Assembly: GCA_949152475.1 (NCBI GenBank)
Contig: OX424560.1
Coordinates: 2,170,001 to 2,234,000, forward strand
From: Terebella lapidaria
Taxonomy: Eukaryota; Annelida; Polychaeta; Terebellida; Terebellidae
Direction of reading: 5' to 3'
Length of the DNA: 64,000 bases
A program made the position numbers and the translations under genes. The notes beneath the pieces are model-generated. The model was not told the DNA's origin, did not search any database, and saw nothing but the letters and a program-made list of their open reading frames with translations. Shown here piece by piece: positions 13,735 through 25,367 of the stretch (the first letter of the stretch is position 1; every line of letters begins with the position of its first letter).

Positions 13735-13885
13735 CTAATTTTTCCCTGTTTCCTCATCCACAGCGGGTCTCAGTATAGAAAAGGTTTTTTCTTGGTGTTT
13801 GTCAAATGAGTGCTTCACAATGTGGTTAGTCTTCAAACTTGGAATGACAGTTATAACACCTGGCCTTGAAGCCGCGAGACGCCAT
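13735..13885 (-). pseudogene. C2H2-finger exon remnant in CACTGTCC copy 1
   Basis: This is homologous to the intact small frame at 26429-26581. It retains the splice-acceptor-like CTTCCAACAG immediately before ATGGCGTCTCGCGGC and the downstream coding text (HSFDKHQEKTF ... RPAVDEETGKN). A 2-bp deletion relative to the other copy ('gaagactaacc' against 'gaagactctaacc') breaks the frame between the zinc-binding pairs. It is probably a leftover of an autonomous parent's coding region; its function in the parent is not known to me. Confidence 0.55.
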
Positions 13886-16756
13886 CTGTTGGAAGAAATA
13901 ATAAGAATGAATGAATAATAGCCAAAAACGAGCCTTAACGGGCAAAAATTTCCAATAAAATATCGTTTACTAATCGAAACACCCATATCAGAACTGTTTT
14001 CCAATCGGAACAGTATCGTTTACCCACCGGAACATCAATGGTTCAGAAAATCAGCAAACATTTATTAATGAGGCGATGTAAAATGTTTCTTTTCGGTGGG
14101 GATCATGTAATAAACCTTTACTCTTGACTCGTGTTACTTTTTGTGTGCATCAGACACATATTTAATCATCAGTGTTCATTTGTTCAAAACGGTGTGATTT
14201 TCATCGCATTTCACGTCACAAAAACCATATTACATCAAGTATAGCAGGTTTGGTCGACACTGAAGACTTTATACAACATTAGCGCATGTTTGTCTTTCTT
14301 CTGATTAACGATTACACCTATTTTTGTATACTTTATTGAGGAAAACAACACATATCCCCTTGCAGCTTGGCGTTTCCCAATTGAACATATCGTTTCCCAA
14401 CCGAAAAATATCGTTTTCCAATATCCTCTGCCGAAACGGATTCCGGACAGTGTGTTTGTTCGAGAGGTAAAATGAAACTTACATATTATTTCTTACACGT
14501 CGTTATTTTTAGAAAGTTGTAGATAACATTCCATAACCTGACAGATGAGTACAAAGGACGATCGACAGCTTCTACATATAGCTTCGTGTAGGCGTGTTCT
14601 GTAAAAAAAGTTGACATTTTACTTTATACATAATCGTGTATAAGTTAAATCAAAATGTCTGTATACCGATTCCAGTTATGACTGTTTCGCAATTTAGATG
14701 TTTGATGTGGCGCCCACTTGCCATGCCTGATGGCCTGTGTCTCACGATGTATAGTGAAGTATTCACGCACCAGTGAATACAACGTTCAAGCTTCAGGAGC
14801 ACATCAATATCACGGTGACATATTGTTCCACGTCATTAGGCACAGTCCATTAATTGTCATATGAATTACGACACGGGGACGAATCATTATCAATATTGAA
14901 TTAGGTACTACCATTATATGCTGGGAAATGAAGTTGACATTGTTCCTGATGACATTGCACGTGTACAGGGTAATAAATCACTTCCATCTGAATCTTTACT
15001 GATGATTACAATGATACTTTGCGAGGTTTATAATTAAATGATGCATACAATGTATTGCTCTTGTGTTATTTGAAATAAAAATTGACGTTGTTCCTGATGA
15101 CATTGCACTTGAAATCAATCATTTCCATTTGAATCATTACTGATGATATTTTGCGAACTATATAATTAAATGAAGCATATACTGCTATTTGTTGTTGTGT
15201 TGTCTCTTTGATGTCCCAGTGATACCGGTACATATTCGAATACATCCCTAGCTACTAGTCAGCCATTGTAGTTTGACCAAACATCATCACGAATGAAAAC
15301 TGTGGAGTGATATTGTCAACAAAATCCAAAATATGAACATAATTCACGTAGTTCACGTTGGTTTTGTGAATGCCATCCAAGACCCCTTTTGGTGTGTTAC
15401 TGGGTAATGCAATATTTGTCACTCACCAAATTTGTCGGGTTTGTTTTGGTTTTCGACTGTGTATAACGTTTCACTTGGGATACCCCGGATGGATTCTAGA
15501 TTCTCTTGACCTGCACATATCCTTCTGGCACGTAGTCCCATGTGGAGAAGATTCCTCTTCACACGGAAGCATTCGATATGTGTGTTGTCTTTTTCGTAGA
15601 AGGTTCCGTGCTAAACTCTCGGCAATCGATGGGAATTTTGTTTAATTATGTTTTTTATACAGGAGCTATCACATGTCAGTTAATGCTGAGGTACTCGAAC
15701 TTGTACTTTTAACTTGCCATTATCGACATGCTTTTAAAAGTGCTTAAAAGAAACGATCATCATCGAATCGAATGAAAGAACAAGAAGTACAACTTAATTT
15801 TACATGCTAAAATGTACACACATTCAAGTTGACACTTTTGGGACAGGGAAATAGTCTGCTAGATTAGCAGGCTGGCATCATTCAAATGTACCCAGGTTCC
15901 AGGGAGAGGGTTGGATATGTGAAATCAAGGATTGAAGAATTTGACTGGTGAATGTTTTTATTATCTATACCCATGATCTATAATAACCATCAATTGTGGT
16001 AGTTCCTCTAACCGTAAATCATCTGTCTACAAAAATATCTATCTGTAATCATTTGTACCATTTCACTCCGCGAACAACGGAGCGCCACTCGGCGAATGTA
16101 CAAACACGCCATCTAGAAAATGCGATTCTGCAAAAAAAAATAGTCAGTGAGAAGGTGGACATTTTCTGCTCGTGGAACATTTCCTCATTATTCCCTACAT
16201 TTTTGTGAACAATGAATAAAGAGAAAAGCGAAAGTACGTTTTTTTTTAGATATGTTGAGATGTTCTATTCCAGTATGAGTAGCTGTCTGTCACTCGTAGA
16301 TTATTAAATAGCTGGTCTATTCTGGCATATGGTATTAGATAACGAACTTGTTTTTGTAACACCATAGTTGGTGCATAGATGCTGGCGGATTTATAAGACA
16401 TTCGGTGTAACTCCAGTAATGGGGTATACCTCTTTATCATGGGGTCGCCGAACTTTATCGTGGGTCGCCGAAGTATAGGATAATGCACAGGGACTAGAGC
16501 CTCCTTCCAATTGTGCTCTATTGGCGAGAGATCCGCATCCCCGTGCATTATCTGACTGAGTGCATGGGTTCCTATCCGCAAGAGGTGGTAACGCTCTTCA
16601 ATAGTAAGCAGTCAACAACAAAATAAACAGCCCCAAATTGTTATTGGTTCAACTATCAATAATGTTCCGTTTTCCGAAGTTACCTATTTTACCTTGAATA
16701 ATAGTCTTCAAAATATATATTGAAAGAATGCAAGTATTATAACATAGTCAATTGTG

Positions 16757-17047
16757 TGGCTTGTGATTAGGTACTTATGTACTTGTCATATATCTATTCC
16801 ATGGGGTTTGTTTCAGATTTCTAAATTATTTTCATAGGTTGTTGGGCAGTTGTATACTAATTCCATCATGTGTAGAGTAGAAACAACTACATTTAACACA
16901 CTGTCTGCCCCTGATGACGCCAGTGTGTCTTTATATAAACTATTTGGTCGGGGTTTTGTTTCTATTGCAAAAATGTTGTGTTTTGCGTTTGTTATTCGCA
17001 TCATCGGAATCTGACAATTGGTGGTAATAGATTGATTCTTACATAGT
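16757..17047 (+). mobile_element. Retroposon-like 364-bp family, 5'-truncated copy
   Basis: This matches the tandem units at 37017-38187 (reverse strand). It ends at the family's fixed terminus 'aatagattgattcttac', directly against the target duplication of the CACTGTC element at 17048. That element therefore inserted at the very tail of this copy. The 5' end starts within the unit at 'ggcttgtgattaggtac'. Confidence 0.7.
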
Positions 17048-18377
17048 CACTGTCAGAACCCCGACAACCGTAACGTCACGTTACGGTAGTCATTAAGATG
17101 GCGGAAGGTATGTCGATTCGTTTTGTTTCCTATCAATTTTTCTTGATAAGTTGTGCGATACAGTGTCAAATTGGAACAATTTTGGAGCCACGAAGTGTAT
17201 GCAGTTATCAGGCCCACTAGAGTAGCCAGAGTAGCGAGTGTACGTGTGATATTCGTTCGATAAGAAAACAATGACGACTACCGTAACGTCAGGTAGTATC
17301 AGAGTAGTGACTACCGTAACGCGAACGGCCGACTACCGTAACGTTACAAACCATGCAGATCATTGATGTGCTATTTTGTTTCATATACTAATTCTCCACA
17401 ACAAAAATCTCGTTTTCTTTTGTGGGTATACACCTGCCAGGTTGTGTATCTGTTGCCAGTATTATATTGTTCATGTAGGGCTACAAGTAATGACATAGGC
17501 AGTCCCACTGTTGCAAATAATGATATGTATAATCCTATTTAATTACAGGGCACGTATCGAATAGCAATGGATATATATTGTTGCAATGTTATATAGCCCT
17601 TTATCAATATATAGTTAATATTATATAGCCCTTTATCAATAACTATACAGACATTGTATGTAACAGCTCCTTGCTTGTCGTTGACTGATATGTTCATGGA
17701 TCTGGAGCTCGAAATTCGGATTTGGACTTGATTGCCTGAAATTTATGCCTGCTTCGCATCTTGACTTTGTTGAATCTATAGCAATTATCTGGTCATAACT
17801 CTGGTAGTTTAAAATTTCGTGATCAACGTAAGGTATTAGTGTATTGAATACGCAAACATCCGAATTTTCAAGTTGTTACTCCAAAATAGGCATAGGTTTT
17901 ATGTGTGTGAATTTGATTTGTAGATCATCGCAGCAACTTTTACAGCGGACGGTTTGAATATAGATATCATTTTGTTATATATATATTTTTTTGTCATTTG
18001 TTCTGCATCTGAAACCCATCTCTGTAATGATGAGAATGATTGTTGTTTAATTTTACGTGCGTATTGGCCAAATCACAGTAGTGACGTTACGGTAGTCCTA
18101 ATCTGCAGATCGGACACGTTACGGTAGTCGGACCGAAACGTTACGGTAGTCAATAGCAAATCTTATCAACGACTTTTATCCCGAAAATGCCGTTACAGCC
18201 TATTCTGCATGACAATATATAAATTCTAAATGTCTTATACTATATGTCTGTGAAATAGTTCGTGTCAGTATATTATTGTTAGCAAGAAAACAGCAGACAA
18301 TTAAACGAATCGATTTACCTTGCGCCATCTTCATGACTACCGTAACGTGACGTTACGGTAGTCGGGTTCCGACAGTG
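17048..18377. mobile_element. CACTGTC-ended MITE with palindromic subterminal motifs
   Basis: The left end is CACTGTCAGAACCCCGAC and the right end is the complement of CACTGTCGGAACCCGAC. A perfect 5-bp target duplication ATAGT lies at 17043-17047 and 18378-18382. The inverted repeats run about 65 bp and contain two ACCGTAACGT words facing each other, so each repeat is itself a palindrome, followed by an AAGATGGCG word. Further GACTACCGTAACG copies lie just inside the left end (about 17274, 17310, 17331) and, inverted, inside the right end (about 18081, 18117, 18138), giving a mirror-symmetric layout. No coding sequence is visible. Confidence 0.85.
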
Positions 18378-18382
18378 ATAGT

Positions 18383-20722
18383 CACACTAATCATCTTATA
18401 TCTGAACTGCTGTGTCAAGGGCATATTTCACCAAGATTAATAGTTAGCTTTAAATGATGCTATGGTACACCAAAGTGGATAATTTTATCACGCCTATAGA
18501 AGCCACAACTACAAATGAAAAACTGGATTGATAATTTGACGAACTGTTTATACATATTGTGACATTGGGTTGGGTTTGACCATAACAAACTGGATTCTTC
18601 TGTAAAAAAATGATATTATGTGTGTCTGTCTGATTCTAGATTGTATGTTATCAATGATTCACTTGTGGAAACATATATTGTGGTGCATAACTTTCGATTG
18701 TGCACCTTACTACAACCCTCACGTTCCTATTGAATTTAGTACGTCTGGTATATACTAGTATTAGTATACTAGTATTAGTTTCGAATCCATGATGAGGCGA
18801 TATACTCAAATACGATAAAAACGGCCCATGGATAGACGCGTTTGTCCGATCCTGCTGTCAGAGGGCAGAATTTGTTTTGAAAATATTAGTCTCAACCATC
18901 AGGTGGAAGCAATCCCTCAAAAATTATTTCCGTTAGTTTGTATAACGTTTCCAAATTTATCATGCCTGATAACCGCAATATAGTGCGAGTCTTTCGATAG
19001 TTTTGACCGACCAGACAGCGGCTCCCGTGAAATTCCCCGATTCCGTGATCCACGATATGACTCGTTCATCATCATCATTGCTTGAGCACTGTTCCGGAAG
19101 ACATCGTTCTTGAATGAAAAGGTTCATGGCCGGACAGTTATGTTATTGGTCGGGAAAAGTTTTGTTAAAAAATTGTCGCACGTAACGGATACCGCTCAGC
19201 GATGTTTCCTATTCCACTGGCAGTGATAATTTTTGCAGAAACCCAATGCAAAAGCAAAGCTCTAACACGCAACCTCATTGGCCGATTTGTTCCTAGGAGA
19301 GCGATAGCTGCTTTAGCCAGCCAATCAAGCACATCGTATCAACTGATTTTCACCGGTATAATAGCGCACATCAATAACTTGTAGAAGTTAACACTCTTTT
19401 GTCTTTTCAGCAGCAATTTGACAATAGCTTCAATAATATGAAATTTGTATTTATCAACATCTGTTCCGATCAAACCCACATAATCTTTATGGGATTGCCT
19501 TGACATGACAGCTAGTTGAAAACTAGCAAAAGGGATCAAAACGTCACAATCTATGTATTCATTTTCTGGGCACCGATGTCAGGGTGAACAATGCTACGCG
19601 GACATATGTTTTATAAAGGATTTTTGTATTCGATGTAGTTACGAAATATTTCAGCCAAAATATTGTTTGGAAGTCAATATCAATATACAGATGTTAGATG
19701 CATGTTAAATTTATATTTAATAGTTACCATGCATAACTTGTTTTTGATTTGAGAGCGTGGGGGTTGTGGGGATTTGGAATTAATATGATCTGGAAATTGT
19801 TCCGTTTCATGCCTGGAAAGTCCTTGATTTTGTTACCCCCAAGTGTGGGAACCCTGTGACTGTATTTGCAGAAGGTTATGACTCCTTTAGTTCAGACTCA
19901 AAAAATTCCCCGGTGCCCTCACACTGGAATCAAGCTACGCACTGCTCAGAGGCGACACATGTCTTTTACTGCATTTCCTGACGCTTACTTGTATATAAAT
20001 GTGATATGGCCACAATGAATCACAAAATCGACATATACATGTATAATATAATGTATAATGTAATATGTTGCCGATATCTTCATACCCATTTGAAGTTTAT
20101 CATAACTTGCCTGTCATGCACTATCTACATCACCATTATTGGGTCCCACTGTTTCTGTCTTTGATTCCTCGAATGGAACCATCTCCCAGACGTTACGGCA
20201 TTTGATGTCCCGAGTTTGTGCACCCAACATCAGCTGGATCAGTGGGCAAGTAGTTAGTGATGAATTTTTGTCTATTAAATTACGGCGCAAATACAGAAAA
20301 AATATATCATTACTATTTTATATTCTATACAAAATAGTAATCTGTTTCTGTGTGGAATAATGAATCCTGGATATTGTTGTGGTGATTTGTTTCAACCCAT
20401 CATAGAGATGCGTATGCATCTGCCATACATCTGCAATATCCCGCACAGTTGTTCTTGGGTGCTCACGTGTACACTCTGCAGATGGCAGCACACCGTGTAA
20501 TAATTACATAACAAGGATATATTATTATAGCACAAATGGATAAGGACAAATTCAACCCAATGTGTGTCAGGACGCGAAAGATATGTTATGGACAAAGGCA
20601 TGTTGTTAACGTTGTTAACAGACGATATCCGCTAGTTACTTGGTTCCAAACCTTACGACAGTTACAATACTGTACCCTTTTGAATGAATGTATGAACATG
20701 CCCCAATAAAGACATACATCTC
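18383..20722. other. Stretch with no recognised feature
   Basis: This AT-rich sequence has no convincing open frame, RNA gene or element end, and I see no match elsewhere in the window. A short TACTAGTATTAGTATACTAG inverted stretch lies near 18752-18775. Confidence 0.6.
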
Positions 20723-21548
20723 TGCTGATTCCACAACCGCCAATCCCTGTACTCACAACTCTTCTGTACTGTGACGTCACATGGTCTCTTGGGATGCTAC
20801 CGTTGCTTATTCCACAGCCGCCAACCCCTCTACTCATAACTGTTCTGCACTGTGATGTCACATGTTGTTTTGGGATGCTACTCCTGCTAATTCCACAGCC
20901 GCCAACCCCTATACTCATAACTCGTTTGTACTGTGACGTCACATGGTCTGTTGGGATGCTACCCCTGCTGATTCCACAGCCGCCAACCCCTATACTCATA
21001 ACTGTTCTGCACTGTGATGTCACATGTTGTTTTGGGATGCTACTCCTGCTAATTCCACAGCCGCCAATCCCTATACTCATAACTCGTTTGTACTGTGACG
21101 TCACATGGTCTGTTGGGATGCTACTCCCGCTGATTCCACAGCCGCCAATCCCTATACTCATAACTCGTTTGTACTGTGACGTCACATGGTCTGTTGGGAT
21201 GCTACCCCTGCTGATTCCACAGCCGCCAACCCCTATACTCATAACTGTTCTGCACTGTGATGTCACATGTTGTTTTGGGATGCTACTCCTGCTAATTCCA
21301 CAGCCGCCAACCCCTATACTCATAACTCGTTTGTACTGTGACGTCACATGGTCTCTAGGGATGCTACTCCTGCTGATTCCACAACCGCCAATCCTTATAC
21401 TCACAACTCGTTTGTACTGTGACGTCACATGGTCTTTTGGGATGCTACCCCTGCTGATTCCACATCCGCCAACCCCTATACTCACAACTCGTTTGTACTG
21501 CGAAGTCACATGGTCTGTTGTGATGCAACATCTGCTGAATCGACAGCC
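20723..21548 (+). repeat. 81-bp CRE-bearing minisatellite, array 1
   Basis: About ten units of 81 bp each contain CCACAGCCGCCAAYCCCTAT and a TGTGACGTCACA or TGTGATGTCACA core. Two unit types alternate: type a (CTCGTTTGTACTGTGACGTC) and type b (CTGTTCTGCACTGTGATGTC). Because 81 is divisible by three, long frames stay open on both strands (342 codons on minus, 270 on plus). I regard these frames as by-products of the period rather than genes. Confidence 0.9.
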
Positions 21549-22352
21549 ATCATGTGGTGTCCATGGTACATCGGCGACCTTGACCTTGCACGAGTGGCGA
21601 CCTTGACCTTGCACGAGTGTTACACACAGGTCATCCTCTCGTACCTACCGCTGTGCCTCGATCTATACTTTCAATCTCTCGCTTTGATCGTTTGTAGGAA
21701 TCCATACCATCCACTTTCAGGACGTTTCCAGTCCAGTTACTCTCACACTACATGTTGTTGAACAATTTTCCCCATGACAGTTCGTCGATCATTGCAGGAA
21801 ATACATAAGCATGGAAATGATATCAGTGGTGTTTTCAATCTTTGTGGTCGTATTCAGGGATGAAAATAAGACAGACAATAACTTTTAGTGAAATGTACGA
21901 TCACATTTCCGGGTTAGGCTGATAGTTATCACTCTCGCTACGGCACATTCCAGCCATTATCATCCTTGTCACTTACTGTGAATTACACTGTAATTCAATA
22001 TTTCTTCAGTGTTCCAAACGTTACTAAGCAGTCTTTTATGAATGCAATTCAGAATCCCATACTTATGTATGGGCCTATTTTTTCATATTACATGTGAGAA
22101 AAAAAACCCAAAAAAACCATAACTCCAGTATTTGATTCCAAACCATATATATTTCGACCACTGCTGTATAAATTATACCAAAATAGACCAGGCAGACTGG
22201 AAAACAAACTCCTTGGTCAAAAGTAAACAAATACGAGCTTAACTAGGAAGCCACGGAATCACGTGTTAAGAATGAAGCCCACTGGGCCTCTGTGAGTTTG
22301 TGGTTGTTGTCCAGGAAGCCCGGATATTGGCTCTAGTCTGTGTCTGGGGCGT

Positions 22353-22530
22353 GTTTGACAAAGGATTCAGCATTAAGCGGTTGTTACTAGATGGTCGGAA
22401 ACAAACTTTAACATGGCACTACATGTTTAATGTTAGATAATGTTTGACAAAGGATTCAGCATTAAGCGGTTGTTACTAGATGGTCGGAAACAAACTTTAA
22501 CATGGCACTACATGTTTAATGTTAGATAAT
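22353..22530 (+). repeat. 89-bp perfect tandem duplication
   Basis: The segment beginning GTTTGACAAAGGATTCAGC at 22353 is repeated from 22442 with no difference that I can see. Block B copies 1 and 3 have one version, so this is a recent local duplication next to the element X insertion site. Confidence 0.85.
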
Positions 22531-23311
22531 GTTTGTTAGGTTACCGGACCTTTGGTCCGATAACCTATTGCCATGGCGTTGCGTCCGGCGTCCGGCCGTC
22601 CGTTGACATTTTTATCTTTGAAGTTTATGATGGAATATTTCTGAAATTTTGCACAAAAATACCTAAAAATATTTCCAGGAAAGGGTTTTTTTAGTTTTTT
22701 GATTTTCGCATTTTTTTCAAAATGGCGGCCGTTTTCGTCGAAAAATGGCCAATTTTGGACTTTGACGGTCGTTTTCTCAAAATCTGTTCAGTAACTTTTT
22801 TTCTTATCGACGCATGACACTCCTCCCATGTACCCCTGCGACATGTATAAATTTCGTTGCCCTTGAATCGCTCGAAGTGGGCCATTTTGGGCCCAAACTC
22901 GGCCCAAATGGGACTTTCCCATGTTAAATTCTCCTATGCTTTATAATGGGACACATTAAGCCTAATATCTCACTTAATATTGAGATTAGAGACTAGGAAT
23001 CAATTGTGGACATATAGGAAATGATATATGCTGAATATTCTCGTGACCTTGAATTTGACCTCTGACCTTGGTTTCAAGGTCATAGCGGCCGTTCTCGTCG
23101 AAAATGGCTAATTTTGGACTTTGATGGTCGTTTTCTCAAAATCTGTTCAGTAACTTTTTTTCTTATTGATGCATAACACTCCTCATATGTACTTCTGTGA
23201 CATGTATAAATTTCGTTGCGCTTGAATCACTCGAAGTGGGCCATTTCGGGCCCAAACTCGGCCCAGATGTGACTTTCCCATGTTAAATTTTCCTATGCTT
23301 TATAATTAAGC

Positions 23312-23857
23312 TACGGAGCCCCTGAGGTGACATACCGAAAATATTTATTAATCCGTGTGCACGGTTTACCAATCCGTGCGCACAGTTTACCAATCCGTGC
23401 GCACAATTTAACAATTCGTGGCCACGAATTAACAATCCGTGGGCACGATTTACTAATTCGTGGGCACGAATACTAATTCGTGCCCACGAATTGGTAAATC
23501 GTGCCCACGGATTAGTTATACCAATCTGTGGCCACGAAATACTAATTCGTGCGCACGAAATGTTAAATCGTGCGCACGAATTGTTAAATCGTGCCCACGA
23601 ATTATTAAATCGTGCCCACGGATTGTTAAATCATGCCCACAGATTAGTTAAGGTAATCCGTGCGCACGGTTTACCAATTCGTGGCCACGGGTTACTAATT
23701 CGTGCGCACGGGTTACTAATTCGTGCGCACGGTTTACTAAATCGTGGCCACAGTTTACCAATTCGTGGCCACGGTTTACTAATTCGTGCGCACGGTTTAC
23801 TAATTCGTGCGCACGGATTAATAAATATATCTGGTATGTCACCTCAGGGGCTCCGTA
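23312..23857. mobile_element. MITE built of 22 palindromic 21-bp units
   Basis: The terminal inverted repeats begin TACGGAGCCCCTGAGG and run about 45 bp each. They are flanked by TTAAG at 23306-23310 and 23858-23862, a TTAA-type target duplication as in piggyBac or Kolobok elements. The whole interior is about 22 units averaging 21 bp, each centred on a self-complementary CGTGNNCACG core (GCGCAC, GGCCAC, GCCCAC and GGGCAC versions) joined by AATTNNTAA-like linkers. The 21-bp period keeps frames open on both strands (repeats such as NRAHELV); I do not consider them genes. A related host site without the insertion lies at about 22935-22955. Confidence 0.9.
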
Positions 23858-23867
23858 TTAAGCCTAA

Positions 23868-24840
23868 TATCTCACTTAATATTGAGATTAGAGACTAGGA
23901 ATCAATTGTGGACATATATAGGAAATGATATATGCTGAATATTCTCATGACCTTGAATTTGACCTTTGACCTCATTTTCAAGGTCACAGGACAAAATGGC
24001 TAATATCTCACTTATTATTGACTTTACAGCTTAGAAATCAATTGTGAACATATAGGAGAGGATATATGCTGAATATTCTCGTGACCTTGAATTTGACCTT
24101 TGACCTCATTTTCAAGGTCACAGGACAAAATGGCTAATATCTCGCTTAATATCGACTTTACAGCTTAGGAATCCATTGTGAACATATAGGAAATGATATA
24201 TGCTGAATATCCTCGTGACCTTGAATTTGACCTTTGTCCTCATTTTCAAGGTCACAGGACAAAATGGCTAATATCTCGCTTATTATCGACTTTACAGCTT
24301 AGGAATCAATTGTGAACATATAGGAAATGATATATGCTGAATATTCTCGTGACCTTGAATTTGACCTTTGACCTCATTTCCAAGGTCACAGGACAAAATT
24401 GCTAATATCTCGCTTATTATCGACTTTACGGCTCAGGAATCAATTGTGAAGATATAGGAAATGATATATGCCGAATATTCTCGTGACCTTGAATTTGACC
24501 TTTGACCTCCTTTTCAAGGTCACAGGACAAAATGGCCAATATCTTGCTTATTAGCGACTTTGCAGCTTAGGAATCAATTGTGAACGTATAGGAAATGATA
24601 TATGCTGAATATTCTAGTGACCTTGAATTTGACCCTTGACCTAAATTTCAAGGTTAGTCATTTTATTTTCAAGGTCAGAATACAAAATGGCTTATATCTC
24701 GCTTATTATCAAATTTACAGCTTAGGGGTCCATAGTGAACATATAGGAAATGATGTATGCTCAATATTTTGGTGATCTAGAATTTGACCTTTGATCTCAT
24801 TTTCAAGGTCAGAGAACAAAATGGCTAATATGTCGCTTAT
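23868..24840 (+). repeat. 134-bp tandem array of nuclear-receptor-like half-sites
   Basis: About seven units of 134 bp begin at GGAATCAATTGTGAACATAT (near 23898, 24032, 24167, 24301, 24435, 24569 and 24725). A typical unit holds TGACCTTGA, then TTGACCTTTGACCTC, then TCAAGGTCA. On the other strand the middle word is AGGTCAAAGGTCAA, a direct repeat with one-base spacing (DR1). Four units have it exactly (near 23955, 24090, 24359 and 24490). Binding is inferred from motif only. Confidence 0.9.
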
Positions 24841-24848
24841 TATCATCT

Positions 24849-25367
24849 TTACATCTGCCCCTGATGACGCCAGTGTGTCTTTGGATAAACTATTTGGTCG
24901 GGCTTCGTTTCTATTGCAAAATGTTGTATTTTACGTTTCTTATTGGCGTCATCAAAATTTGATTGTATTGGTGGTAATAGATTGATACTTACATTTATAC
25001 CACTGAGTCGGTATCACTGCTGGCGGACGTTAAATCTGTCCCCGAGGATACCATCAACTCAGTAGCCTTCGGGCTTGTGATTGGGTACTTTTGTACTTGT
25101 CATGTATCTATTCCATGGGGTTAGATTCGGATTTCTAAATTATTTTCATAGGTTGTTGGGCAGTTGTATACTAATTCCATCTGGTGTACAGTAGAAACAA
25201 CTACATTTAACACATTGTCTGCCCCTGAAGACGCCAGTGTGTCTTTGGATAAACTATTTGGTCGGGCTTTGTTTGTTTCTATTGCAAAATGTAGTATTTT
25301 ACGTTTCTTATTGGCATCATCAAAATCTGATTGTATTGGTGGTAATAGATTGATACTTACATTTACA
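24849..25367 (+). mobile_element. 364-bp family, 1.4 tandem units inside element X
   Basis: The copy begins TCTGCCCCTGATGACGCC at 24848 and repeats at 25208, ending at the family terminus AATAGATTGATACTTACA. Flanking words TTTACA appear on both sides, as expected for a short target duplication. It interrupts one 134-bp unit of the array, so it is younger than the array. Confidence 0.75.

Larger units (their letters stand above)
10631..14452. mobile_element. CACTGTCC-ended long-TIR DNA transposon, copy 1
   Basis: The ends are CACTGTCCGGAATCCG at 10631 and its complement ending at 14452, within inverted repeats of roughly 460-510 bp. The empty site survives in block B copy 3 at about 35430: flank TTCC-CTGTT-TGTTCG there becomes CTGTT|element|TGTT here, a 4-bp duplication or a 5-bp one with a lost base. 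It lies inverted relative to the copy at 25862-31788. The interior carries a Tigger fragment (11151-12165), a tandem array (about 13000-13640) and a zinc-finger-like exon remnant (13735-13885). No transposase catalytic domain is visible. By termini it could be Chapaev/CMC (4-bp duplication) or Transib-like (5-bp duplication). Confidence 0.8.
8715..16210 (+). repeat. Large duplicated block B, copy 1
   Basis: This block matches 21600-32868 and 33690-38370 in the same orientation once the insertions are removed. Landmarks are the 'taccgcNgtgcctcgatcta' stretch (8850, 21650, 33740), a 'gtattgatttcagacc'-like stretch (9330, 22130, 34220) and the 'catgaaagcccacgatactc' stretch (9863, 31810, 34655). 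Sequence near 14700-14950 also resembles 48050-48240, which suggests blocks A and B were once parts of one longer unit. No frame is preserved across the three copies. Confidence 0.85.

Noticed and set aside
16246-16581. 111-codon minus frame containing DADLSPIEHNWKEAL, reminiscent of the Tc1-type 'SPIE..W' block
   Set aside because: No other Tc1/mariner motif (DD or helix-turn-helix) is nearby in any frame, and there are no inverted repeats; the resemblance is to a few residues only.
20586-21614. 342-codon minus-strand frame of 27-residue repeats (GGCGISRSSIP..), with a 270-codon frame on the other strand
   Set aside because: The 81-bp repeat is a multiple of three, so any stop-free unit stays open on either strand. 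Unit variation falls freely in both frames, and the same occurs in array 2.
23460-23898. Heptapeptide-repeat frames (NRAHELV, RAHGLLI) on both strands
   Set aside because: They are produced by the palindromic 21-bp repeat of a MITE; there are no start context, splice sites or flanking coding sequence.
24849-25367. Possible hammerhead ribozyme, since CTGATGA is followed by a short hairpin in the 364-bp family
   Set aside because: The required GAAA after the second stem is absent in every copy (GATAAAC or GGTAAAA instead), and no cleavage-site stem pairs convincingly.
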